From Deltaproteobacteria bacterium (GTDB lineage Bacteria; Desulfobacterota; Binatia; UBA9968): a DNA stretch of 32,622 bases. Positions 22,505 to 29,829 of the stretch are shown piece by piece. A model generated the notes under the pieces. The model saw only the letters and a program-made list of their open reading frames with translations. It searched no databases and had not been told where the DNA came from. Both the position numbers and the translations under genes were made by a program. The first letter of the stretch is position 1, and every line of letters begins with the position of its first letter. The stretch covers positions 1 through 32,622 of the forward strand of contig JACPSE010000179.1 in the NCBI GenBank assembly GCA_016193465.1, in the 5' to 3' direction.

Positions 22505-23443
22505 TCAGACATTGGAATAACCCCCTTTCCGAATCACCTGGTATCCTTTAATCAATTCCGCGATACCAGCTTGTATCGAGACGGACGTTTTAAAACCGGT
22601 CCTCTCAATTTTTTGGTTGCTTACAATATAATTCCGCTGGTCAGGATCCCGGCCGATCTCGGACTCTCGAAAATAGAAGTTCGGCACCTGCCTCTTAATC
22701 TCCTCGCAAAGTTCCCGTTTGGAGAGATTGGCATCGCTTAAGCCGACGTTGTACGGCGCTCCCTTCATCTGCTCAAAACGGTCCAAACAGTGGATAAAGG
22801 CATGCGCCACGTCGCGAACATGGATATAATTTCTCTTAAAATGGGACTCAAACAGAACAACGAACCCATCCGTGACCGCCCGATAGGTGAAATCGTTCAC
22901 CAAAAGGTCAAGGCGCATCCGCGGGCTAATTCCAAACGCCGTCGCGAGCCTCAGGGAAAGCGTATTTTCCTCCTCCAGGAGGATCTTCTCGATCTCGACT
23001 TTCAAGCGTCCATAAAGCGAGATAGGCGCCAGTGGCGTCTCTTCCGTACAAAAAATATCCTTTTGACCGACCCCGTAACCACTATTGGTCGTGGGAAAAA
23101 TTACCCGTTGATGCTTGCTGCGCGAATCTAGCAACATCTTCACGGCATCAAAATTTACTGTCCTGGCACCGATAGGATCCTTGTCGCATAACCAAGCTCC
23201 GGTGAAACAAGCTAGTGGAAAAATGGCATCCGCTTCTTTGAGATGCTCCGCAACTAATTGACCGTTTCTCGCATCCCCGCGGGCAATTTTAAGCTTTGGA
23301 TCAAAGCAGCAATCGAGCAGTGACGTCTGGTCGTACATGAAGTTGTCAATGACGGTAACTTGATGGCCATTGGCGAGAAGTTGGGGCACCAAGACAGATC
23401 CAAGATAGCCCGCACCTCCGGTTACAAGGATATTCACTGCCAT
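22505..23443 (-). CDS. NAD-dependent epimerase/dehydratase (extended SDR)
   Basis: A 312-aa nucleotide-sugar SDR. The cofactor loop GGAGYLG (9-15) is followed by VIDNFMYDQTSL, DARN (adenine pocket) and the active-site residues NSGYG around 120-124 and Tyr144-x3-Lys148 (YGRLK). It resembles GalE-like enzymes, but the sequence does not reveal whether it epimerises, reduces or dehydrates its substrate. It is 6 nt after the GDP-fucose-synthase-like gene and reads as part of one operon with the E1 pair and the ColD-like enzyme. A role as 4-ketoreductase or epimerase on the modified nucleotide sugar is inferred from that position only. Confidence 0.85.
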   Translation of the reverse strand: MAVNILVTGGAGYLGSVLVPQLLANGHQVTVIDNFMYDQTSLLDCCFDPKLKIARGDARNGQLVAEHLKEADAIFPLACFTGAWLCDKDPIGARTVNFDAVKMLLDSRSKHQRVIFPTTNSGYGVGQKDIFCTEETPLAPISLYGRLKVEIEKILLEEENTLSLRLATAFGISPRMRLDLLVNDFTYRAVTDGFVVLFESHFKRNYIHVRDVAHAFIHCLDRFEQMKGAPYNVGLSDANLSKRELCEEIKRQVPNFYFRESEIGRDPDQRNYIVSNQKIERTGFKTSVSIQAGIAELIKGYQVIRKGGYSNV

Positions 23444-23449
23444 CTCTCC

Positions 23450-24388
23450 TCAGACCTTACAGTTTTCCCGAAACCACCTATAGGTCTGTTCTAAGCCGGT
23501 TTTTAGACCTGTGGAAGGAAACCACCCCAGGCCCCTTAGCTCACTGGAATCCAGCAGCTTTTCCCGAGCGCCTTCAGGTCCGGAAGGGTCCCAATCCATC
23601 TCTCCCTGAAAACCAACCACTTCAGCAACCACCTTCGCAATCTCTCGTATCGTATGCGACTCACCCGATCCGATGTTCACGGGATCTTGTCCTTCGTAGC
23701 ACCGAAGCAACAGTTCGCATGCCCCCGCCAGGTCCTCTACATAGAGGAGCTCTCGCCTCGCACTCCCGTCTCCCCAGAGGGTCACGCTTTCTGCCTTTTC
23801 CATACGTGCCTTGAAGAATTTTCCCATTAAGGCAGGAATGACGTGTGCATCAGCAGGGTCAAACGAGTCTCCGGGACCGTAGAGGTTACAGGGAATGGCT
23901 GTAACGTAAGAAGTACCATATTGCCGATTGTACGACGAGCATAGGGATTGCCCGGCCAGCTTGGCAATGGCGTAAGGCTCACTCGTGGGCTCCATCTTGC
24001 CTGTCATCAGAGCATCGGGTCTCATGGGCTGGTGACACTCTTTCGGGTACATGCAGGCACTGCCGAAATTTAACAGTCGCTTCACCCCGGCATTCCAGGA
24101 GCAATGGATGAGATTGGCCTGGATGGCGAGGTTTTCGTATATGAACTCTGCAGGATAAAGAGAATTTGCCAGAATGCCCCCGACTTTGCCTGCGGCTATG
24201 ATGACAATATCGGGCCTAATCCTATAGAGAAATTTTTCCACGGCATTCGCATCGGTAAGATCGATCTCCGATCTCGTTGCCTTGATGAGTTCCACCCCCG
24301 CTAGGCGAGAGAAACGCCTGCATAACGCCGAACCCACCAGGCCTGTATGACCCGCTAAATAGATTCTAAGATTTTCCAAAGGGGGCAT
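23450..24388 (-). CDS. fcl: GDP-L-fucose synthase-like epimerase/reductase
   Basis: A 312-aa SDR close to GDP-4-keto-6-deoxymannose 3,5-epimerase/4-reductase (Fcl, WcaG). NADP loop GHTGLVG (13-19), AAGKVGGI (65-72), catalytic Ser110 and Cys112 in NFGSACMYPK, Tyr139 and Lys143 in EPYAIAKLAG, and PCNLYGPGD are all family hallmarks. WcaG-like enzymes also act on GDP-6-deoxy-heptose intermediates in Campylobacter, which fits the HddA-like kinase here. GDP-mannose 4,6-dehydratase (Gmd), which would supply its usual substrate, is not in the window. It follows the E1 beta gene by 9 nt. Family assignment is strong; the substrate (hexose or heptose) is open. Confidence 0.88.
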   Translation of the reverse strand: MPPLENLRIYLAGHTGLVGSALCRRFSRLAGVELIKATRSEIDLTDANAVEKFLYRIRPDIVIIAAGKVGGILANSLYPAEFIYENLAIQANLIHCSWNAGVKRLLNFGSACMYPKECHQPMRPDALMTGKMEPTSEPYAIAKLAGQSLCSSYNRQYGTSYVTAIPCNLYGPGDSFDPADAHVIPALMGKFFKARMEKAESVTLWGDGSARRELLYVEDLAGACELLLRCYEGQDPVNIGSGESHTIREIAKVVAEVVGFQGEMDWDPSGPEGAREKLLDSSELRGLGWFPSTGLKTGLEQTYRWFRENCKV

Positions 24389-24397
24389 TCTGGCAGC

Positions 24398-25438
24398 CTA
24401 AAACGGCCCCTTGAAACGCTGCTCGTAACTATAAAAAGGCTCCCCGTTCAAATCGGCTTCCTCAAGCCCAAAAAGCCTTTCCACTGCCCGGATGATAGTT
24501 AGCGCCGAAGGGTAAAAAAGATTCTCCAAGGGCCGGGTCGTGGGACAGGGAACTGGAGCAAACCCCAACCTCTCGACCGGTCGCTCCAGGCATCCAAAGC
24601 ACCTTTGACTAATGAGCGCCGCAAGCTCGGCCCCAAAGCCGCAGAAGATCCAGTCGTAGTCCGCTACGATACAGTTTCTGGTCTTTTTGACGGACCCGAC
24701 AATTGTCTGCTCATCCAGCGGCGACACCGTCCGCACATCAACAACTTCCACCGCCAGACCTCTTCTAGCCAAGACCTTGGCGGCCTTCAGCGCCTCCACA
24801 TTCATCCACGAAGAACAAACTAGGGTCATGGCATCTCCTTCATGGAGCACGGCGGCTTGTCCCAAGGGGACAACTCTTTCATCGTCTACGTCTCCCACAA
24901 TGTCATACAGCCACCGATGCTCAAGAAAGATCACCGGGTTATTGTCACGAATCGAAGAACGCAAAAGGCTGTAACCATCTTGAGGGGTCGTTGGCAGGAC
25001 AACTTTAAGGCCGGGAAAATGGGCAAAGACGCCGTGCAGAGACTTGCTGTGCTGGGCGGATTGCCCCCAGCCTCGACCAATGACAGCCCGGACGACAAGC
25101 GGGATCGTGAGCTTTCCGCCGCTCATATAACGGAGATTGGACATCATGTTGCCAATTTGATTCATAGCGAGGAGAATAAAGTCGGCTCGAATGTGGACAT
25201 GGATCGGTCTTAAGCCCGACATGGCCGCGCCCAAAGCGACCCCAGTCATGGCATCCTCGGACAGCGGTGTGCCAAAACATCGCTCACCCCCGAACTTTTC
25301 GACCAGGCCATCGGTACTGCCAAAAATACTCTTATGGTCATCGACATCAAGACCAAACACGAATACCGAGGGATCGCTCTCCATCTCCTTGACTAGCGCA
25401 AGATTCAGGGCCTCTCTAAACGAAATGAGGGATTTCAT
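24398..25438 (-). CDS. TPP-dependent dehydrogenase-like E1 component, beta subunit
   Basis: A 346-aa protein of the transketolase pyrimidine-binding plus C-terminal domain type, as in E1 beta of 2-oxoacid dehydrogenases. The N-terminus MKSLISFREALNLALVKEMESDPSVFVFGLDV carries the conserved opening, followed by FGTPLSEDAMTGVALGAAMSGLRPIHVHIRADF (cofactor-contact segment) and a C-terminal domain with VEVVDVRTVSPLDEQTI. It overlaps the alpha gene by 4 nt (ATGA), as expected for a heterotetramer made in equal amounts. No lipoyl E2 or E3 gene is nearby, so a complete oxoacid dehydrogenase complex is unlikely. A role in making or attaching a two-carbon unit in sugar biosynthesis is proposed in the findings. 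Confidence 0.87.
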   Translation of the reverse strand: MKSLISFREALNLALVKEMESDPSVFVFGLDVDDHKSIFGSTDGLVEKFGGERCFGTPLSEDAMTGVALGAAMSGLRPIHVHIRADFILLAMNQIGNMMSNLRYMSGGKLTIPLVVRAVIGRGWGQSAQHSKSLHGVFAHFPGLKVVLPTTPQDGYSLLRSSIRDNNPVIFLEHRWLYDIVGDVDDERVVPLGQAAVLHEGDAMTLVCSSWMNVEALKAAKVLARRGLAVEVVDVRTVSPLDEQTIVGSVKKTRNCIVADYDWIFCGFGAELAALISQRCFGCLERPVERLGFAPVPCPTTRPLENLFYPSALTIIRAVERLFGLEEADLNGEPFYSYEQRFKGPF

Positions 25439-26412
25439 GCAAGGACGTCTGTGTACAGCTCCATTGGCGAAGCGAAGGGGGCATTCTGCGCTGCTTCAAC
25501 GCCATGTCGGACTTGCTCCTTTACCGCGGTCCTGACTGCCTCCAGGTCATCGAGGGTACAGCCGATTCGCAGCAACTCCTTCTCAAAACGCAACACGGGA
25601 TCAAGTCTGGCAGACTCCTCCCGACTCGGTCTGCGGCGATAGCCAACGTCAAAATCCTCCTTCGGGCCCACGTGTTCCAGGAAACGGAGGTAGCTGAAGT
25701 GAAGAAAAGCGGGCTTCGGCTGCTCGGACATCCGGTGAAGTACCCGACGAGTGCACCGAATAACAGCCGGCACATCACTCCCGTCCCCGCCAGCGTGATA
25801 GCAATCAAAAGCCGCTACTGCTTCTAGTATGGAGCGAAATCCTCGGCGCCCACCGGCATGCGCATGGATTGCCAGGCCGTTATCCTCGCAAACAAATAAA
25901 ACCCGCAAGTGCTTGAGACACGCAAAATTGAGGCTTTCCCAAAACACGCCCTCTTCCATGGCGCCGTCGCCGAAGAAAACCACCACAGTGCCTGAGGTCC
26001 CCTTGTAGGCCTCCGCAAGCGCAGCGCCAACAGCTACAGGAATCGTGGTGCCAACTACAGCAGAAGTAGCCATGAGCCCGCATTCCGGAGCGGATAGATG
26101 CATCGATCCTGCTTTTCCTTTGCCGGGCCCAAGAAGTTTTCCGTAGAGTTCCGCAAAAAACCCGTCAACGTCGCCGGTCACCGTCAGATACAGGGCGTGA
26201 TTTCGATAGGTGCCAAAGGTCCTCGAACCCGCCGGGAGACAATGGCACACACCAACGGAGATCCCCTCGGCGCCGATTCCTAAATGAACAGGTGTTTTCA
26301 TTTCGTCCTTCAAATATTCCTGGCGAATCTTTTCCTCGGCCTGGCGAATCAGGACCAACTTGCGGTACAGAGAAAGCGCTTCTTCCTTTTTCATCTTGTC
26401 CTGACTCCGCAT
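25435..26412 (-). CDS. TPP-dependent dehydrogenase-like E1 component, alpha subunit
   Basis: A 325-aa E1 alpha-type protein. The thiamine diphosphate motif begins FFGDG (148-150) and ends EDN (176-178); usual E1 alpha proteins have ENN, so one Asn is Asp while the metal-binding Asn is kept. MHLSAPECGLMATSAVVGTTIPVAVGAALA is the conserved channel segment. Start is ATG 26410-26412, or ATG at codon 7 after AGGA; both are plausible. It sits 21 nt after the ColD-like gene and overlaps the beta gene by 4 nt. Acetoin dehydrogenase or pyruvate dehydrogenase E1 would be the database label, but the surroundings are nucleotide-sugar genes and E2/E3 are missing. Confidence 0.87.
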   Translation of the reverse strand: MRSQDKMKKEEALSLYRKLVLIRQAEEKIRQEYLKDEMKTPVHLGIGAEGISVGVCHCLPAGSRTFGTYRNHALYLTVTGDVDGFFAELYGKLLGPGKGKAGSMHLSAPECGLMATSAVVGTTIPVAVGAALAEAYKGTSGTVVVFFGDGAMEEGVFWESLNFACLKHLRVLFVCEDNGLAIHAHAGGRRGFRSILEAVAAFDCYHAGGDGSDVPAVIRCTRRVLHRMSEQPKPAFLHFSYLRFLEHVGPKEDFDVGYRRRPSREESARLDPVLRFEKELLRIGCTLDDLEAVRTAVKEQVRHGVEAAQNAPFASPMELYTDVLA

Positions 26413-26433
26413 GAAACCTGGCCGGGCACCGAA

Positions 26434-27561
26434 CTACGCGAAATAAGCGCGAATGCTTTCCGCGGCATAATCAATATCTTCATCGGTAAGATATTGATGG
26501 ATCCCAAAATGGAGTCCCGTCTGGCCGATCCTCTCCGCCACGGGAAAATCACCCTCTTTATAGCCCAAAAAAACGAACGCCTTATGCTGCGTAGGAAGAG
26601 ATCCGAAAAGGGTCTTGCACTGAATTCCCCGGTCTTCAAGATAACGGTACAATCCCTCCACAGAATTGTTCTTATCTCTTATAACAAGGGCGAACGCATG
26701 GGGAGAAATCACCTCATCGCGGCCGTCGCTGTACAGTATGAGATGCCCTTGTAAAGGGGAAAGCATATCGAGTAAGCGCAGCAAGTGCCGCCTCCGGGTG
26801 TTAAAAGTCCAGTCGAACATCTCCAAGCCTTCTCTCCCAATGGCAGCCTCCAAGTCATTCATTTTAGAGTTGAACCCCACGCGGTCAAAGTGGAAATACA
26901 GGTGTCCCCCGCGCCGACCATGAGTGCGGATCGACCGACAAAGAGTAGCAAGGTGCTCATCGCTCGTGACAATCATCCCGCCTTCACCACTGCAAATGAG
27001 ATGTGCAGCGTAAAAGCTGAACAATCCCAGACTGCCAAACGATCCCACAATCCTGCCACCTAACGACGCGCCGTGGGCCTCACAACAGTCCTCAATAACA
27101 GGCAGGTTATGGCGCCGGGCGATTTCCAGGATCTCATGCATCTTGCAGGGTTTCCCCATAGTGTGAACCACCTGGATGGCTCTCGTTTTAGACGTAATGG
27201 CAGATTCAACCAGGGAGGGATCAATATTGAGTGTTTCCAACTCTACATCAACAAATTTTGGCACCAGCCCAGCAGCGAGGATACAGTTGGCCGTCGCGGT
27301 AAAAGCAAGCGCAGGCGTAATCACCTCGTCACCTCGCCGGGCTCCGAGCTCAAGCAGCGAGCAATAGGCTACGATACCAGCGTCCGTTCCTGAGCTGGTG
27401 GCGATGGCCTGGCCGTAGCCGAAGCGCCCGGCAAACCCGGCCTCGAAAGCCTTTACGTTGGGACCTTCTGAAACCCAATTGCGATTCAGCGCCTCATCCA
27501 GATACGTCCGTCCCAATTCGCCTACCTGGATGTGGCCAAAAGTGATACGATACTGCTTCAT
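26434..27561 (-). CDS. DegT/StrS-fold PLP enzyme with Lys-to-His change, ColD/RfbH-like 3-dehydratase
   Basis: A 375-aa fold-type I PLP protein of the DegT/DnrJ/EryC1/StrS family. The cofactor-binding lysine in the usual SFxxxK....GEGG motif is replaced by His187 (SFYAAHLICSGEGG). This is the diagnostic change of GDP-4-keto-6-deoxymannose 3-dehydratase ColD (His188) and CDP-sugar 3-dehydratase RfbH; the VHTMGKP segment (132-138) also parallels their AHTLGNP. Asp158 in IEDCCEAHGAS, which pairs with the PLP nitrogen, is retained. No ferredoxin domain is attached, as in ColD. It should therefore remove the C3 hydroxyl of a 4-keto nucleotide sugar using PLP or PMP rather than transaminate it. It overlaps the nucleotidyltransferase gene by 4 nt (ATGA). 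Substrate is inferred from family, not shown. Confidence 0.83.
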   Translation of the reverse strand: MKQYRITFGHIQVGELGRTYLDEALNRNWVSEGPNVKAFEAGFAGRFGYGQAIATSSGTDAGIVAYCSLLELGARRGDEVITPALAFTATANCILAAGLVPKFVDVELETLNIDPSLVESAITSKTRAIQVVHTMGKPCKMHEILEIARRHNLPVIEDCCEAHGASLGGRIVGSFGSLGLFSFYAAHLICSGEGGMIVTSDEHLATLCRSIRTHGRRGGHLYFHFDRVGFNSKMNDLEAAIGREGLEMFDWTFNTRRRHLLRLLDMLSPLQGHLILYSDGRDEVISPHAFALVIRDKNNSVEGLYRYLEDRGIQCKTLFGSLPTQHKAFVFLGYKEGDFPVAERIGQTGLHFGIHQYLTDEDIDYAAESIRAYFA

Positions 27562-28301
27562 GAAGGGTTCTTTAAATCAAACAGGCCTGGATCTTGATTG
27601 GCCATCGCATAGCATTCGGGTGTACCGATATCAACGAGACGTCCCTCGGAGCGGAAAATGTACCCTTCGCCAGGGCCTAAAAGGGACATCAGGTTGCTCT
27701 CGAGGCTGTAGGGTCCCGACGGCCAGGATAATACCATGACCCTATCTAGAACATAAATACCCGCGTTGATCCAACCGTGTGCGCGCCCCCCAGGAGCGAA
27801 CCCTACAATCTTATCCTGCGCGCCAATACTCAACGCGCCTTTGTTTGTTGTTCCGCCAGAAACCTTCTCGGCTCTCACTGCAACCATAGTGAAATAATTC
27901 CCCATCCGGGCATGGAAGTCGAGGACAGGCATGAGGGGCTGGGATATATAAGAGTCTCCATTCATTGCTACGAAGGTTGACGACTGAACATACAAGGCGG
28001 CGTTCTTCAGCGCCCCCCCCGTTCCCAGCGGTTCCTGTTCAGATACCTGAATCGTATCCCCGAGAAGCTCCGCGTACTTCGATAAAAAGCCCTGGAACTT
28101 TTCTGCTAGATAATGAGTGGTTAAGAGGAAGCGACCAAAGCCTTCTCTTCTCATTCTACAGAGCAGGTGCAGCAAGAAAGGGTGTTCCCCTATCGGAAGC
28201 AAGGGCTTTGGAGTATCCTTAGTGAGCCCTCCCAATCGACTCCCTTTCCCCCCGCATAATACAACGGCATCCGTCGCCGCAGGTTTTAACTCCGAAGCCA
28301 A
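27558..28301 (-). CDS. Sugar-1-phosphate nucleotidyltransferase, HddC/RmlA-like
   Basis: A 247-aa nucleotidyltransferase with the signature LCGGKGSRLGGLTKDTPKPLLPI (about 15-37), EPLGTGGAL, and MNGDSYI metal-binding segments. Length and the PLGTGGA motif fit the small HddC-type guanylyltransferases that form GDP-D-glycero-alpha-D-manno-heptose, consistent with the HddA-like kinase at 19878. RmlA or glucose-1-phosphate cytidylyltransferase relatives are alternatives, and the nucleotide (GTP, CTP, UTP) cannot be decided by eye. The start is TTG 28299-28301 with GGGAG eight nt upstream. It is the first gene of the minus-strand operon that runs through the ColD-like enzyme, E1 pair and SDRs, and it has a good promoter. 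Confidence 0.86.
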   Translation of the reverse strand: MASELKPAATDAVVLCGGKGSRLGGLTKDTPKPLLPIGEHPFLLHLLCRMRREGFGRFLLTTHYLAEKFQGFLSKYAELLGDTIQVSEQEPLGTGGALKNAALYVQSSTFVAMNGDSYISQPLMPVLDFHARMGNYFTMVAVRAEKVSGGTTNKGALSIGAQDKIVGFAPGGRAHGWINAGIYVLDRVMVLSWPSGPYSLESNLMSLLGPGEGYIFRSEGRLVDIGTPECYAMANQDPGLFDLKNPS

Positions 28302-28329
28302 CGAAAAATCTCCCAGACAACAAAAAACC

Positions 28330-28358
28330 TTTACGAATCAGGAAAAACGTCATATTCT
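28330..28358 (+). promoter_or_regulatory. Probable promoter of the GT4 gene
   Basis: TTTACG (28330-28335), a 17-nt spacer and TATTCT (28353-28358). Its -10 overlaps that of the divergent minus-strand promoter by five bases. Predicted leader is about 68 nt. Confidence 0.5.
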
Positions 28359-28382
28359 ACCCGAACGATTAGGCCCCGACAA
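28354..28382 (-). promoter_or_regulatory. Probable promoter of the sugar-biosynthesis operon
   Basis: Minus-strand TTGTCG (28377-28382), a 17-nt spacer and TAGAAT (28354-28359), a good sigma-70 match. Start would be near 28347, about 46 nt before the TTG start of the nucleotidyltransferase. Its -10 shares bases 28354-28358 with the plus-strand -10. Confidence 0.55.
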
Positions 28383-28432
28383 GCTCTTTACCGAATTCTG
28401 CTCCCTGCCGTAGTGGAAAAGAGGCTCGCCGA

Positions 28433-29695
28433 ATGGAAAAACGTAGACCCCTAAAGGTGCTCATGCTCACCTCGAGCTATCCGCGCAGCAAAGAGGACCC
28501 TGCTGGCATCTTCGTGCGCTATCTGGCGGAGAACCTTACGCAGCGCGGCCTCGAGGTTCACGTGCTGGCGCCAGCTTATCGCGGGGTAGGCACCAACCTG
28601 GAAGGCGATGTTCATGTCCATCGCTTCCAATATTTCCCTGCCCTGTTGCAGAAATTGGCGTATGGCTCTGGAATACTCCACAACCTGAGGCGCCACCCTT
28701 TACTTTGGATTGAAGTTCCCTTCTTTCTAGCCATGATGACCTTCTCTCTCCTCCGTCTGCTCCAGAAGGAAAATCCAGACCTAATCCATGCCCACTGGGT
28801 CCTTCCCCAGGGTCTGATCGCCGTCTTCGCCAAGCTCTTTTACAAAATTCCCGTGATTACCACCGCGCACGGGAGCGACGTCTTCACCCTTAAGGGAAAA
28901 ATCTTCGACTGGCTGAAGGCGCTGGTGCTGCGCAGCAGCGATGCCTGGACCTCCAACAGCCGCGCCACCGCCGATGCCATCGCAGAGCAAGCCTCGCTAC
29001 CTGAACCCCGGATCCTCCCTATGGGAGTCGATGTGAACCGCTTCCAAGGCGGACAGAGAACAAGACTGCGCCCATCCCTGCCCGAGGATGAACTCTTGCT
29101 TCTCTTCGTGGGTCGCCTGGTCAAAGAAAAAGGGCTCGATGACCTACTGGAGGCCCTTGCACTCCTGCAGCCAGATCTCCGCGGTCACACAAGCCTCTGG
29201 GTGGTAGGCGACGGTCAGGAGCGAAGCCGGCTGGAACGATACGCTCAAGCCCTCGGGATCAACGGAAAGGTTCGTTTCTGGGGATTTATAAGCAATGATC
29301 TTCTACCGAATTTCTATGCCGCCGCCGATTTATTTGTCTTCCCCTCAATGGAAACGGAATCGCAAGGCGCTGAAGGCCAAGGCGTGGTCCTACTGGAAGC
29401 CTTTGCTGCCCGGTTATGCGTAGTCGCGACTAGAGCAGGAGGAATCCGTGAAGTGGTCGAGGACGGCTATACGGGAATCTTGGTGGAACCTCGAAATCCC
29501 CAGCAGCTCGCCATCGCCGTGGAAAAACTATTGGACAACGAGCAGTTACGTGCAGAGATGGCGGAAAATGCCTTCGCCAGGGTAAAAAAATATTACGGCT
29601 GGGAGAAAATAGCGACAGCTTTTGAGAGCCTTTACCACAACTTACTTAAAAACAAAAACGGAGGTCATCTTAAGAGCCATAATACAGGTGCCTGA
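28433..29695 (+). CDS. Glycosyltransferase family 4
   Basis: A 420-aa GT-B retaining glycosyltransferase, the only clear plus-strand gene. The acceptor half begins LKVLMLTSSYPRSKEDPAGIFV, with IHAHWVLPQGL and TTAHGSDVF; the donor half has LLFVGRLVKEKGLDDLLEAL, WVVGDGQER, and the E-x7-E motif in ESQGAEGQGVVLLEAFA followed by ATRAGGIREVVEDG. These are GT4 hallmarks. Start ATG 28433-28435 follows AGAGG by eight nt. It would add one sugar to a lipid-linked glycan at the inner face of the membrane; neither donor nor acceptor can be named. The C-terminal 15 residues (after YHNLLKN) are low-complexity and unlike the family end. Confidence 0.92.
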   Translation: MEKRRPLKVLMLTSSYPRSKEDPAGIFVRYLAENLTQRGLEVHVLAPAYRGVGTNLEGDVHVHRFQYFPALLQKLAYGSGILHNLRRHPLLWIEVPFFLAMMTFSLLRLLQKENPDLIHAHWVLPQGLIAVFAKLFYKIPVITTAHGSDVFTLKGKIFDWLKALVLRSSDAWTSNSRATADAIAEQASLPEPRILPMGVDVNRFQGGQRTRLRPSLPEDELLLLFVGRLVKEKGLDDLLEALALLQPDLRGHTSLWVVGDGQERSRLERYAQALGINGKVRFWGFISNDLLPNFYAAADLFVFPSMETESQGAEGQGVVLLEAFAARLCVVATRAGGIREVVEDGYTGILVEPRNPQQLAIAVEKLLDNEQLRAEMAENAFARVKKYYGWEKIATAFESLYHNLLKNKNGGHLKSHNTGA

Positions 29696-29829
29696 TAATT
29701 TACGCTGTAAAGGCAATTATATCCAAATGCACGCGATCATGGATATGACTTACGAGCAGCCGTCGCGGCAGTTCACCGGTCCGTGTGTGTCACTTGAGCG
29801 CGCGCGGATACCACAGGAGGCTGCGGTCA

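Noticed and set aside
24398-26412. Annotation as pyruvate dehydrogenase or acetoin catabolism operon
   Set aside because: No E2, E3 or acetoin-specific genes are present; both flanks are nucleotide-sugar genes on the same transcript.
29696-29829. Terminator between the convergent GT4 and radical SAM genes
   Set aside because: No stem with a T tract was found on either strand in these 134 nt.
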